Notes under the pieces: generated by a model
What the model was told of the DNA's origin: nothing
The model's input: only the letters and a program-made list of their open reading frames with translations
Database searches by the model: none
Position numbers and translations under genes: made by a program
Shown here: positions 10,261-21,596 of the stretch, piece by piece
Position numbering within the stretch: position 1 is the first letter of the stretch
Layout of the letters: the number at the start of each line of letters is the position of its first letter
Assembly (NCBI GenBank): GCA_002633025.1
Contig: NMRB01000895.1
Coordinates: 157,092-221,091 of the forward strand
Direction: 5' to 3'
Source of the DNA: Notospermus geniculatus
Taxonomy: Eukaryota; Nemertea; Pilidiophora; Heteronemertea; Lineidae
Length of the DNA stretch: 64,000 bases

Positions 10261-10955
10261 ATTAGCTGTACTTCCACCTATCCCAAACCCACCAAAACCC
10301 CGGGTTTCTTGCGCGTACATGTACACCTATTTTTTGCCGTGTCAAAGCTACATTTAGCTGACACGTGAAATGCGGAACGCGGAAGCGGAAAATGCAATGC
10401 ATTTTCGCATACAACATATCGCTTCCGCCGGGGATTCCGCGTCCCTATACCGCATTCCGGATGTCTGGTAAACGCAACTTAACAGACCTGTGTTTATCAG
10501 ACCCGCTGAGCTCGCCGGGGCTAATTCAGACACGTGTGTCACCCGGGCTTTTAGATTGGTGTAAGCGCAATAAACTCGGCAATTTACTAGTTATCAAACC
10601 CGGCGACAGATGGCGCGGTAAGTGTGCTGCAGTGCGTATTGCGCATGCGCTATAAACAAAAAACCTCGTGAAATTTGAGCCGCAAGCGCGACCTCTCTCG
10701 CCGGGTTTGGTAACCAATACTGAAAATAGGTGTAAAGGCCCGAACCCACTGACGCGTTTTCCCGACGCGTTTTCCCGCTCCGGCAGAAAATGCTTTGTTA
10801 AAAGGCGGCGGACCGAGAAGGATTTGTCGGGCAGTGATGAAACCGCGGCGGAAAAACGCGACAGTGGGTTGAGGCCTTAAGCGCGTGGCGTTTTTTTTTC
10901 AAGCACGGGGAAGACCCGGGTCTCAAAAAACCCACCAATTTGGGATAGGTGGAAC
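10261..10955. mobile_element. Composite palindromic element, end ttccacctatccca
   Basis: Left cttccacctatcccaaa (about 10269-10285) and right tttgggataggtggaa (about 10938-10953) are inverted ends. Inside are nested pieces absent from the other block copy: a palindromic stretch 10345-10470 built of ATGCGGAACGCGG words and the 142-bp element at 10736-10877. The counterpart (18829-19312) carries a different insertion. The whole looks like an old MITE that has been hit repeatedly. Confidence 0.6.
10736..10877. mobile_element. PIF/Harbinger-like MITE, TSD TAA
   Basis: Ends AGGCCCGAACCCACTG and CAGTGGGTTGAGGCCT are imperfect TIRs, with TAA on both sides (10733-10735 and 10878-10880). Absent from the other block copy, where tgtaaatttggg runs through at about 19290. 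It is 142 bp and rich in CGCG words. A 3-bp TAA/TTA duplication is the PIF/Harbinger signature. Confidence 0.75.
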
Positions 10956-11600
10956 TTCAAGGCTTTCAGTTCTGTTGTGGGTGAGGTCTTAGTTTTGTAG
11001 TTGGAGTCTACGTCCACATTTTCATAGAAAAATAGGTGGATATGAACTGACTTGCCAGATGAAACAAGTTTTCTGATTGGTCAATTTTGCCTAAGAGATC
11101 TCCTAGTTAGGCAGTTGTCTCTGTACATCCTTGGTGTAAAAAGATTAATATCCCGCCACTGCGATCACCGACAATGGCCACTTCCATAAAAAGCAACTGC
11201 TGAACTCATAATAAAAAATTCCATTCTTTTCCCCATATTGTGTCATCAGCCGGTTACCATCTGTCCATTACATAATCTTACAACGCGCCCCCCTCTTTTT
11301 TGACATTTTTCAATTTTGACCATAAACGCCACCTGATTCTATTCACAAGCCAAGACATGATTGCTTTTGAGAGTTTTTGTTACGAAAATTCTGCATAAAG
11401 ATTTCTATGGGAATTCTTAATGAGACCTGTTGTAGTCTTAGGAGCAGATGGTGTTTGGAAGAGACGTAGTAAAATCAAACTAAATCCATATTTACTTGAG
11501 ACATGTTCCCATGTTCCTTTTGATGTGGGAAAGGGAGAAATTAGATGGACCTAAAGAAGGAGAGACAAAAACTGGTGAAAACTGCATCTTTTGATTCTAA
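10956..11600. other. Non-coding end of block A copy 1
   Basis: Matched by 19313-19972. No supported feature. Confidence 0.5.
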
Positions 11601-11748
11601 GATGACAGGGGCATTGCTAGCTTTTATGGTCGGGGGGGGGGGGGCAAAAATTGATTATATTACTTTATGCACCTCAAGAAGACAAATAAAAGTGGTTTCA
11701 TTTTTCTTGCAATTAGTGTGACTTTTAAACCGATTTTGACTGGACTAA
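11601..11748. other. Junction between A1 and A2
   Basis: A 148-bp stretch present only here. It contains acaggggcattgctag and a G run of about 12 near 11632, resembling one end of a G-rich hAT-like element. The second copy of the block starts at taggccaacgat, 11749. Confidence 0.55.
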
Positions 11749-12383
11749 TAGGCCAACGATTCCATAGGTCATGCTACATGTATGCTCTTTCTACATTTTG
11801 ACACTGACGCCCGATTCCGTCACTGATGTAAAAAATCATTACAAACATCTCGACCCAAGGGCTTTTCCCTCACTCTTCTCAATATGACATACATGTACAT
11901 GTATGAGGTCGAGCTTGGATATTGCTCCAAGGGTCGAGTATCCGGGACGCGACATTACACATTTATTTACACCAAAAAGGAAAAGGTTGACTCAACAGTA
12001 ATGGTTTTGGATGACCACGTTATATCGCCTGGAAAAGGTCTGCTCAAACGTGCCTAATGCGTATTACGTAAGAGAAAAGAATAGCAATGTGCACTTATTT
12101 TCTATATACAGAACAGCATAATTAAGAATAATATTCGACACTATACGCGCCTTACCTATCTCAGTTATAAACGCGGCTGGTTGCTTATCATTTCTGAGCG
12201 CGCTGTCGGCGAAGCCACACCGTATGGGATATCTTCATCTGACTGTACCAGAGAGGCTGTTCTCTATGAGAGAAAATCCCAGCCTCCAATCAAAATAGCC
12301 TATAGAATTCCTGGATTATAATTTATAATCATATTTCTGCTGGGCATGCGCAGACTAGGCGCGGTATTGGCCGGCGTTTGTAT

Positions 12384-12390
12384 TATAAAT
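12384..12390 (+). promoter_or_regulatory. TATA-like box upstream of second Sall exon 1
   Basis: The same TATAAAT, ATTGG and GCATGCGCA arrangement as in copy 1, 60-66 bp before the ATG at 12450. Confidence 0.45.
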
Positions 12391-12449
12391 CGCATAATGC
12401 ATAGAGCTGAAGTTTTCTCTTGGCTAGCATAGCCCGCACATGTCCAACC

Positions 12450-12525
12450 ATGTCGCGTCGAAAACAACAGAATCCGCAACACTTACAAGCATCGGACGAG
12501 GATTTGAGTTCGCAGATTAAACAGG
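12450..12525 (+). CDS. sall: Sall-like zinc-finger repressor, coding exon 1 (copy 2)
   Basis: Identical in protein to the exon at 2655-2730: the SNAG-type MSRRKQQNPQHL start, the SDEDL acidic stretch, 25 codons plus one base and the GTGAGT donor at 12526. Only two nucleotides differ, the third bases of Arg4 (CGG/CGA) and Gln6 (CAG/CAA), and both are synonymous. The flanks show more changes and indels, so the exon has been under purifying selection in both copies, as expected for two functional alleles or a recent duplicate. No second exon follows in the remaining 51 kb. If the tandem order is real, the gene would have two alternative first exons; if it is a haplotype artefact, there is one gene. 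Confidence 0.7.
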
Positions 12526-13555
12526 GTGAGTGGATACTGAAATTATTTTCATGTGATTTGGGATTGTAAAAGTGTGAGTTTTTATATCTTATCCGTTCAC
12601 GCGGGTGCTGCGCCCGTGGGCTCGTTTATTGAAGATCTGGCTTTTGATGTGAGCGCGTGTCCCACCGTTCGTTTGACCTGTGCGTATGTGTGGGGTATTC
12701 ACAGCATCAGGAGGACTTGGTGGCACACTTCATTCGGGGACAACCACGCACGCGGTGTTGACACGTTTCGGATTCTGAGTGGGAAAGTCGGTGTCGGTTG
12801 ATACATTCATTGGTTTCTTTTCATTTTGTCGCACTTTTCTGGAATCCCTATTTTACAAGTCGTGTCGTGTCACCTGTTAGCGGGGGACGCGGGGACATTT
12901 CAATGGAAGGACATGCTTTTCTCAACTATTACGGTGGGTGCTCAAAGGTTTCTAATACGCCACTTTCGCAACTTTTTCATGGTGTCAATTGACTTTTGTT
13001 GAGACTACTGCCAATTTCTGCATTAGTTAGAATTTCCACGAAAAAAAGCAGGATTTACTAATCGTGACTGAAGTTACAACCTCTGACGTCGCCAGTCCGT
13101 GTCTCTAACCTAAGAACAGACAATAGGCCTAATCCTGTTGGTTTTTTTGACCAAAGATTTCTGCTGCAACTTTTTTTGCCCAGACAAGATTAGGCCTAGT
13201 TTGGGACCCGTCTTTGAACTATGCTCATGTTATGAGGTCAGAGTAGGCCCATAGTTCAAAGTAGGCCCATAGGCCTTACTCAAAATGTAGTGGGCTCAGT
13301 GAGTGGGCCTAGTTTGGCATCTCTGCCATATCTGCAGCATCATGTAGGCCTACTTGATAGCACAGGTGTTCTTTGCCTTACCCCTTGGCGCTGATCCCTG
13401 ATCTTTCAGGCCACTTGCTAATTGGAGTTTGCATGCCAAACACAAAATCTTCAAATCAGCTCAGTTCACAATTCTCCTTGATTGTGTGTTCAGGTTGGTG
13501 AAAGCAGTTCAGAAAAAAAAGTCCTGTGCTTTGGGCCTGATATTGCCTGAAAGGG
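12526..13555 (+). other. Intron-side counterpart of 2731-3743
   Basis: Starts with the donor and continues as copy 2 of the intron. No exon or element beyond those named for copy 1. Confidence 0.5.
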
Positions 13556-13750
13556 GCTGTTCATTTTGTCAGTGAATCTGAGTTGTGATCTTTGGGAAAA
13601 CGGAAAAAGCTATGCACTTGCAAATTGCAGGGATTATTTGTTGTGCTGAACAGAATAATCGCTGCAACTTTGCAGCTTCATATCTTTCTCCATTTTCTCA
13701 AGGATCACAACTCAGATTCCTCAATTGACGAAAATGATCAGTCCCTTTTT
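13556..13750. mobile_element. Foldback element (block copy 2 of 3744-3939)
   Basis: The same inverted arms, with the words gaatctgagttgtgatc and aaagctatg and their complements, around gaacagaataatcgctgc. The left arm has lost several bases near 13575 compared with copy 1. Confidence 0.65.
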
Positions 13751-13995
13751 GGTAGCATATCTCAGATTGGCTGACAGTGACAGCCTGTGTTGTAAATTGG
13801 TGGGAGCTGTCTGCATAGGTTGCCGGTGTTCAGTGCTACATTCCTGTAGGCAACTGTGTGTCAATTGGTGGCAGCAGCTTTCAGCTCAACTGGGTCAGCC
13901 AACATGATGAACACTTCAGTGTCACTACAGGCCCAGATCCAGGAGATGTGAAGCCCCCCTCTGGCAGTCCAAAGTTATGAAATAATCACTGCAGA

Positions 13996-14138
13996 CAGTG
14001 TTTCTGCCAGAGGGTACTAAGGGTACTATGCTAGTACCCTCAAAGGAACAGAAAAGGGCCATTTTCTTTAATTTCATGGGTTTTTTGTTGATGTTGAAGA
14101 AATTAGTACTCTCAACAAAATTTCTGACAGAGACGCTG
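13996..14138. mobile_element. hAT-like MITE, TSD GCAGA (block copy 2)
   Basis: Counterpart of 4187-4329 with GCAGA at 13991-13995 and 14139-14143. Because it is shared by both block copies, it predates their divergence. Confidence 0.85.
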
Positions 14139-14143
14139 GCAGA

Positions 14144-16351
14144 CATGAGGGGGAAGAGCAGGCCGGCTCAAGATAACTCCTAAAAAGGGTCTTTTTACCC
14201 CCTCTCCCCAAACAAAGAAAGAACCCTTGCAATTTGGAAATCTGGTTCACCAATACATTAAGGACCCTTAAAAAATGAAGAGGGACCCTAAAAACCCCAA
14301 TTTTTGAGGGGTCCATTGGGAGTCCTGGGCAGAGACATAAACCAACCGTGCTGTTGCATCTGAAATGTAGTTATTTACATTAAGAATCAGCTACATGTAA
14401 TTGTCAAAATATTTGGAACTGGTAGCTTCTCAACTAGGCCTATTTGCTGGCAGGATGATTCTTGCCTCCTTCCACCACCCTTTTCTGAAGTGCTGGATGC
14501 AGCCCTGGGCAGTGGTCCAAGTCATCTCAGGTTTTGATTTGTAACTTTCCAAGCTCCAATCTTTTACAATCCCTCATCACTGACTGTATGTATGTATTCT
14601 ATCCAATTGTTCCTTTATTGTTAGGTTTAACTCATCTATCCCCAGGTTTGAACAGACGGTATCTTCTTTTGAAGTTTTCTAAAATCCTTGGAAATAAATT
14701 GGAAAAAATTTGAAGAAACTTTCTTCAGGTGGTTCACAGGAACAATTCTTCAAATAATTTTCAATCAATACCATAGGATGTGAGAAAACTTTGACAGAAG
14801 ATGCCGTCTGCTGGACTCTGGGGGCAGATGAGTTAAATCTTAAATCCTTCTTAACCCTTTTCAGGTATTAGCTTAACAGAAATTCTCAGAGTGGTATTGA
14901 AGTTTTTTTTGTATTATCAATATTACTTACTACACTTTTCAACATTATAGGTGCCCTTGTAATTGCCCTGTTGTAATAATTGCTTACAGTTTTTCTGAGG
15001 ATTTATATTTATAATAACCTTTATTTTCCTCATCATTTGTTGCTGAGTCTGAAAAGGGCAAAAAGAAAAGGAAAATGGCATTTCATTATATTTTCGGGAA
15101 CTTCTTTGCTTCATTGTTACTTGTTGAAACCTTTTAGGCCTTACAAACTTAAAGGCTCAGTCCACAAGTCTTTTTGCATATCTTAGTCATTCTGCACTGC
15201 TCTTTGTGCAGATAGAAGATCATTAGGCCAAAAAAATAAATGTTTTGTTTCTGGTTACCGCACGCATCAGCTCTAACCCCTGCGCGTCAAGATATTTTTC
15301 TTCTTCATTTTGAATGAAATTTGCGATTTCTTAGACCCCTGCGCCATCTGGCGTGAACAAAATAAGTTACAACAAGCAAGTTGCTGAAAATCATCTGTAG
15401 CATTGCTCTACCATTTCTATACTCCCACAATGGTGACTGATAGACAATAGCAGTGTCAACTTCAAACCTTCAGAGAAATACAATACATTTAATGAAATAA
15501 AAAACTTTTGTAAAAAAAAAAACGCATCACCACAATTTTCTTCTGATCATGAAACCAGAAACAGTACATTTATTTTTGGGCCTAACACAGGGTTCCTGAC
15601 AAGATGTTGTTTAAAACCAAGGTTCTGACACTGAATGAGAAAATCTTAGGTCCTCCTGAAAAAAGGGCTGATACACACTACATCTGACCCCTGTTCAACC
15701 ATGCACTCCTAACTTTTGAAAAAATATCTCCTGACAATATTGTCCAATGATTGTGCAATCCTTAGTTCCTATGGGATTAAATGATGAAAGAATTTTTCAG
15801 CGACCATTCATAACTAACCCTCACAAAAGACTTCCCTGATTGAATCTCCTTGTTGCCTTTTTCGCAGGAAATTTTAAATACCTGGACATGATTGTTGAAT
15901 CAGGGGATGAAAAATCTGCCCACAGGGAACAAAAGTCATTTTATTTTCCGATTGGCCAGTTATAGTGCCTGAATAACTATTATGTGAACCAAGAGTACTA
16001 TTTGCACAGATTAAAAACTTGGCCGTTCAACGCTTTGACCATCCTACATGTCCTAAGGCCTTATTGATTATGAATAGGGCACTTAAAAAGGGCCGAAGTT
16101 ATTTTCTATAAGGATTTATTCCTTATGCTTTGGTGGGCAAATTAAACAAGATTGACAATTCGTAAGGGACATTTGGAAGCGACACAAAATCTTTTTAAAA
16201 ATAAATACCATATTCAGTGTTAATGTTATGATATCTGACTTAACTGAATATTGAATAGAAGTCTGTATTATGTAATAACAGGTGTTTTTTGGACAGATGG
16301 GTAGTTTGGGAATATAGGTCGGTTATGGGCTTTAATTGGTTCATATAAAGC
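14144..16351. other. Non-coding sequence of block A copy 2; empty site at 15815
   Basis: Matches 4335-7900 without the 1,236-bp element. The unduplicated TA at 15815-15816 is the empty target. No other feature seen. Confidence 0.6.
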
Positions 16352-16356
16352 ATGAG

Positions 16357-16508
16357 CAGGGTTTCCACCAGAAATTTTTTTGAGGGTACTAATTTCTTCA
16401 AAATCAGCAAAAAACCCATGAAATTAAAGAAAATGGCCATTTTCTGCTCCTTTGACATGTTTGAGGGTACTAGCAAAGTACCCTTAGTACCCTCTGGCGG
16501 GAACACTG
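16357..16508. mobile_element. hAT-like MITE, TSD ATGAG
   Basis: Counterpart of 7906-8057 with both ATGAG duplications intact (16352-16356 and 16509-16513). It provides the proof of the 5-bp target duplication for this family member. Confidence 0.88.
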
Positions 16509-16854
16509 ATGAGTGAACAGGCAGGAGATGTCAGGAAAAAACACCCTGAAGAAAAGCTACAGCACCAATTTCTGTTTAGAAAATGATGGGGGGGGGGGGA
16601 TCACATGTATAATCCCGCAATTGTTGAGTTGAAGAAAAATGCAAAAACCCTCAAAAACTGATCCCTGACATCCAAATATTTTCACATAGTTCTCAATGAA
16701 TTGGCCCTCACTACAAGTCTGCCAGATTTCACGATTCTCTAATTTCTTGCAAAACTCAATGCATTTGTGTTCCCATTTGTTACACAGTCGGGGCCAAAAT
16801 GGCTGACTTTTAAAAAGGGGTCTATTTCTCTGAAGTAAGATCAAGCATGGAGGT

Positions 16855-16982
16855 CAGTGTTTCCCCCAGGAAATTTTTTGAAGAGGGGAAAAAGAGAAAA
16901 AAAAACACACAATTCTTGGTCAAAAACACAAATTTGGACTTTTTAAGGGGGTGATATCCCCCCCCCTCTGGAGGAAACACTG
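16855..16982. mobile_element. hAT-like MITE, TSD GAGGT (block copy 2)
   Basis: Counterpart of 8411-8535, with GAGGT at 16850-16854 and 16983-16987. Confidence 0.85.
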
Positions 16983-16987
16983 GAGGT

Positions 16988-17640
16988 TATTTTATACCTC
17001 CATGGATCAAGTGGGCAGCGATATGTCTGATATCCGGGTCCTTATTCTAGATGTCACCGCCCGCCGTCTAAAATAATGTTTGCGGTCGCAATAACAACGG
17101 AGAAAATTTGGTGACACAATCAGGACAAGAATCTGATATGGCAACCTCTTGGTTATGTCATCTAGGATGCAAATTCTATGGCCGGCCATTGAATGGGGGA
17201 ATTTTATTCATCATCAGAATTCTCAGAAAACTTTTGTCAAAATTCTGTGGGTGGCTCTCTTTGTCTGCAAGTATCAAGCACCCCTTTTTATGTCCGCTCC
17301 ACGTAATTAAGAGATCCATGTACATGTAGTTGCCTGTACAAAAACACATGTAACTTTACATCAACTTCCTGAATTGAACTTTGAATTTTTACACCCTTTC
17401 TTGGTATTCAATATGCATGTCAAGTAAAAATTGTCCAAAGCACTTGTATAAATACATTTATGTTCAAATAAAACTTGAATAACCTTGATTGAGTGCATTG
17501 CGCAATCACAGTAATTATTCCTCCAAAACGCTCCGCTCCGCACAAAGTGGAAACATGTCATCTGGAAGGGCCATGCCTGAAAGCTTCTCATATAAATAAA
17601 TATATTTTGGTTATATGCACCAAAAGATTTCCTTTAAAAA
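16988..17640. other. Non-coding sequence of block A copy 2
   Basis: Counterpart of 8541-9173; no feature supported. Confidence 0.5.
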
Positions 17641-18288
17641 TAAGGCCAAAGAAATAGTATCTGTTTCTTGTCCGCGCTCGCGTCATTCCCGAACCCTTCG
17701 CAATTCAAAATTTTTTTTTCTCACCAATTTCAAATTTTCAAACTAGAGAGAAATATATGCCAATCCCTAAATGCAGGCCGCAGATCCTTGAAAAGTCTTC
17801 AAAAGTCTTAAATATGAAAAAAAATGTTTTCAAGGCCTTGAAAAGGTCTGGAATTTTACACCTTTGCTCTTGAGGTCTGAAAAAAGTCTTAAATTTCATT
17901 TTCAGAGTTTTGTGAATTCTTAAAACTTGGTTGTTTTCTCAGGGAATTTCTGCAGGCTACCGTCATCTATCGATTGCCTAACCACATAATGGTATTAATT
18001 TTCCAGTAAAAAGTCTTTAAAAAGTCTTAAAGAATATGAAATAGAAATCGGGTTTCTAAGGTGAAAGACATTGCTTCCTACCAGATTCGAACCCACGGAC
18101 CCTCGCTTTGCTTCCTACCAGATTCGAACCCACGGACCCTCGCATAAGGCATCAATCGTCAGCACTAAGGGGCAGCACGCCTTAACCACTAGGCCAAGTC
18201 CCCATCTTCAAAAACTTGGTTAAAAATCTTTAAAATGTCTCAAATTTTATTGACACCGAGCTGCAGGAACCCATTTGGTACTGCATGG
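17641..18288. mobile_element. Partial Harbinger-like copy, CAGGGTTCC-type repeat and SINE insert
   Basis: Counterpart of 9174-9735. The tRNA-derived insert occupies 18033-18212 on the minus strand. It contains a local tandem duplication of about 37 bp (18071-18144) covering box B and the adjacent cacggaccctcgc, which copy 1 lacks. Confidence 0.65.
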
Positions 18289-18828
18289 AAATATCTACTC
18301 AACATACTCAATGTATCTTCATCAATTTCAAACACTGAACTGAATCAGAAAAAAAACGGAATCGGAAAAACAATGAACTGGTAACCGAAAGGTTCACGAG
18401 TATCACTTTCTTTCATTGAACATGCCGTAATTTTTTCCTCCGCAACAGCCCCCTGCTGCGTCGCAAATGACCGTTACGATTAACCAGTCACTTGTCATGT
18501 GATCCACACCCTTAAGAAGCTGGGCAAAAATTAGCTTTACCGAATATATTCTGATATCTTTGGTCCGAACACTTTCTTATGGAAGTTGATATGTCTGTCT
18601 TCGCCCCTTAGTCACCTTTAGTCTTCTTCTGTTATGGCTTAATTTGTATTAGTCAGGATATGACACCATAAGTTGTCATAATATGTCAAAGCAAAAAGCA
18701 AGATGGTGGATTTTGTATCATGAAGATGATCCCACTCCTGAATGTGGTAAAAACTTCTGGGATCCGTCATAGTATTGTCTGAACGTGAATATCTAGTTTT
18801 GTAGTTGGATATTAGCTGTACTTCCACC
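18289..18828. other. Non-coding sequence of block A copy 2
   Basis: Counterpart of 9740-10260; nothing further seen. Confidence 0.5.
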
Positions 18829-18935
18829 TATCCCACACCCACCAAAACCCCGGGTTTCTTGCGCCTACATGTACACCTATTTTTTGCTGTGTCTAGACCC
18901 GTGTTTATTAGACCCGCTGAGCTCGCCGGGGCTAA

Positions 18936-19086
18936 AGCGGCGAATCCAGTGTCGCGATCGTGGCTTAAGACGGGGTTGCGTTCCCTTGCGATCACCTTAT
19001 ATGGCAATCGGAAGTCCTTATATGGTGATCGTAAGGGACCGCAACCGCGTCTCAAGCCAATATCGCAACAGTCAGGATCACCCGCT
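18936..19086. mobile_element. PIF/Harbinger-like MITE, TSD TAA, with empty site in A1
   Basis: It starts AGCGGCGAATCC and ends ...CACCCGCT, with long imperfect inverted arms meeting at 18985-19035 (gatcaccttatatgg and its complement). TAA flanks both sides (18933-18935 and 19087-19089). Block copy 1 has the single TAA of the empty site at 10522-10524, with identical flanks ggggc and ttcagacac. 151 bp, non-coding. Confidence 0.9.
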
Positions 19087-19312
19087 TAATTCAGACACGT
19101 GTGTGCTTTTAGATTGGTGTAAGCGTAACAAACTTGGCAATTAGTTATCAAACCCGGCGACAGATGGCGCGGTAAGTGTGTTGCAGTGCGTATTGCGCAT
19201 GCGCTATAAACAAAAAACCTCGTGAAATTTGAGCCGCAACCGCGACCTCTCTCACTGGGTTTGGTAACTAATGAAATGTACTGAAAATAGGTGTAAATTT
19301 GGGATAGGTGGA

Positions 19313-20159
19313 ACTGGCTTTCAGTTCTGTTGTGGGTGAGGTCTCAGTTTTGTAGTTGGAGTCTGACGTCCACATTTTCATTGAAAAATAGGTGGACACG
19401 GACACCTGAACTGACTTGCCAGATGAAGCAAGTTTTCTGATTGGTCAATTTTGCCTAAGAGATCTCCTAGTTAGGCAGTTGTCTCTGTACATCCTTGGTG
19501 TAAAAAGATTAATATCCCGCCACTATCACCGACAATGGCCACTTCCATAAAAAGCAACTGCTGAACTCATAAAAAATTCCATTCTTTTCCCCCATATTGT
19601 GTCATCAGCCAGTTACCATCTGTCCATTACATAATCTTACAATGCACACCCTCTTTTTTGACATTTTTCAATTTTGACCATAAACGCCACCTGAGTCTAT
19701 TCACAAGCCAAGACATGATTGCTTTTGAAAGTTTTTGTTACGAAAATTCTGCATAAAGATTTCTATGGGAATTCTTAATGAGACCTGTTGTAGTCTTAGG
19801 AGCAGATGGTGTTTGGAAGACACGAAATAAAATCAAACTGAATCCATATTTACTTGAGACATGTTCCCTTGTTCCTTTTGATGTGGTAAAGGGAGAAATT
19901 AGATGGACCTAAAGGAGAGATTGTGCAATCTTGCCTGTTTTGAAAGACAGTGGTAAAAACTGCGTCTGTTGCTTTCTTATGCAAGGTTTTTCTGTTGGGG
20001 CCAAAGCCATGGCATTCAGGCCCTGTCATGGAAGAGGCCATCTAAAATTACTCATGTTCCTCACTTGGATGAGTTATTTGAATACTTGCACTTGCAAAGG
20101 CATAAGGTACAAGGCACACAGTTTCCTGCCCATGCGATGGACTAAAGAGCAAGGGATGA
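19313..20159. other. End of block A copy 2 and unique flank
   Basis: Homology with copy 1 ends near 19972. The 95-codon frame across 19931-20218 ends inside a tRNA-like repeat and is not convincing. Confidence 0.5.
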
Positions 20160-20230
20160 TTAATCCATGGCTTGGGCGGATTCAAACTCAGGACCTGCCA
20201 CTTCCTAAGTTGACATGATAACCACTATAG
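20160..20230 (-). repeat. Degenerate tRNA-like repeat
   Basis: The minus strand reads tatagtggttatcatgtcaa, then ctgagtttgaatccgccca. These are weak box A and box B motifs of a tRNA-derived repeat. It is too degenerate for a tRNA gene. Confidence 0.45.
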
Positions 20231-20628
20231 GCTCAGAGCTTCTCAAACTATGGTCATTCTCCACAGAGTGTTGTGCGACAGTCTTTAGCGCCATCTCTTT
20301 GGCGAAGGTTGTGAAACAAAATTCTTTGTTTGTGGACATCTCATCCAGAATGACACCTCTCCAATTCGACCATTCTTCTGAAAAAATTGCTGTGTGATTC
20401 TTATGAAATTTGCTCAGCAGTTCTAATAAAATTGCCCAGCAATGGCTCAGCAGTTCTGAGCAAGACATGTACATATTATTTGAGTGGGCCTAAAGTTCTT
20501 TGGTATAATGAAAAGGTTTAAACTTTGCTCATTTATTGTTGGACATCTGATGAGGGAGAAGAAGTTACCATTTATAGAGAGGTATATTGATGTGATTCGT
20601 TCTTTAGTAACATCTTGCCAGAATTTTG
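20231..20628. other. No recognisable feature
   Basis: Contains a duplicated agcagttct(g/a)a word near 20413-20460, but no element or gene that I can support. Confidence 0.45.
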
Positions 20629-20630
20629 TA

Positions 20631-20930
20631 CAGTACAGGTCACAATTGACATCCCTACGGCTTCGCGTAAGTTACTCGTAAGTTACGAGTAACGTACGCA
20701 TAACTCACGGCTTTGGTGTCGCGTAACTCACCGCGTAACTCCACAAAATCGCGTAACTCGCCTCGTAGCTCACCGTGGAACTCACCGCGTAACTAGCGAA
20801 ATTCGCGTAACTCACCACGTACCTCATCTCGTAAGTTACGCGTAACATAGCTCCTGAGATGTTGCGTAAGTTACGAGTGACTTACGCATAACTTACGCGA
20901 ATTTAGGGATGTCAATTGTGACCTGTACTG
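20631..20930. mobile_element. CAGTAC-family MITE, TSD TA
   Basis: The terminal inverted repeat starts CAGTACAGGTCACAATTGAC and is perfect over about 27 bp at 20631-20657 and 20904-20930, with TA outside both ends. The 300-bp element has an interior built of more than ten degenerate GCGTAACTC and GTAAGTTAC words in both orientations. Related TIRs occur at 24329, 24352, 43569, 53246 and 59454. TA duplication with CAGT-starting TIRs points to Tc1/mariner. Confidence 0.88.
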
Positions 20931-20932
20931 TA

Positions 20933-21580
20933 CAGTAATCAAAAATAGGCCATTTACAGACACAACAAAAAAATGACATTTTATAGGTTTATTTTGGATA
21001 TTTTCTTCCTCAGGTCACGTCAGTATAGCCACCGATACCATACCGACCACCAATAATTTATAGGCGGATGGTTGGTGCATAACTGGTGCTGTGCACTGTA
21101 TAGCGGCCTTCAGTGTTACATTCATTGTGATCCTATTCAAACTACTGTGCAATTATCGCCAACTTTCACAGCTGTCTCATTGACATTGATCGCCGATTGC
21201 AGCATCGGCATGACATCTATTGGTTCGCGCGCTAACTGGTAATTACGCTGAGGTCAGGAGTACTTATTGAATTGTGTAGGAGATATTGGCAGTAAGTTAG
21301 AAAATCTTGATTGGAGTCACCCATCAGGCAACAGGGGCATTTACAGGGCCATATGGTCAGATCTACTTGTAGAAATTTACTCCCTCTTCTTGTCATTTTG
21401 CCCTATTTGGGGACAGCTTTGACCCTAATTTGGGGACATTTTGGGCGCCAGCTAATTTGGGCTACACCCTAAAACGGTGTGAAAATCATGCAATTGAGAG
21501 GCTTGTGGGGGCATTTTAAGCAGATGAGCTCAATGGACGTGGGCTTGGCCTTCAGCGCCGAAAGGGCCGGTTTTACGGGC
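20933..21580. other. No recognisable feature
   Basis: Single-copy sequence leading to a G run at the gap. The long X-containing frames here span Ns and carry no information. Confidence 0.5.
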
Positions 21581-21596
21581 GGGGGGGGGGGGGGGG

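Larger units (their letters stand above)
1988..11600 (+). repeat. Tandem block A, copy 1
   Basis: The sequence from taggccaacgatt at 1988 to about 11600 is repeated collinearly at 11749-19972. The two copies align along their length with scattered substitutions and small indels, and with several large indels that are transposon insertions. The two share the Sall exon 1, its promoter and most repeats. This copy is longer mainly because of the 1,236-bp element at 6122-7357 and insertions around 10340-10930. It is either a haplotype stacked in the assembly or a real duplication. Confidence 0.9.
11749..19972 (+). repeat. Tandem block A, copy 2
   Basis: Collinear copy of 1988-11600. It lacks the 6122-7357 element and the 10736-10877 element, but has its own TAA-flanked insertion at 18936-19086 and extra bases around 11880 and 17955. 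Reciprocal insertions show that neither copy is simply ancestral. Confidence 0.9.
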
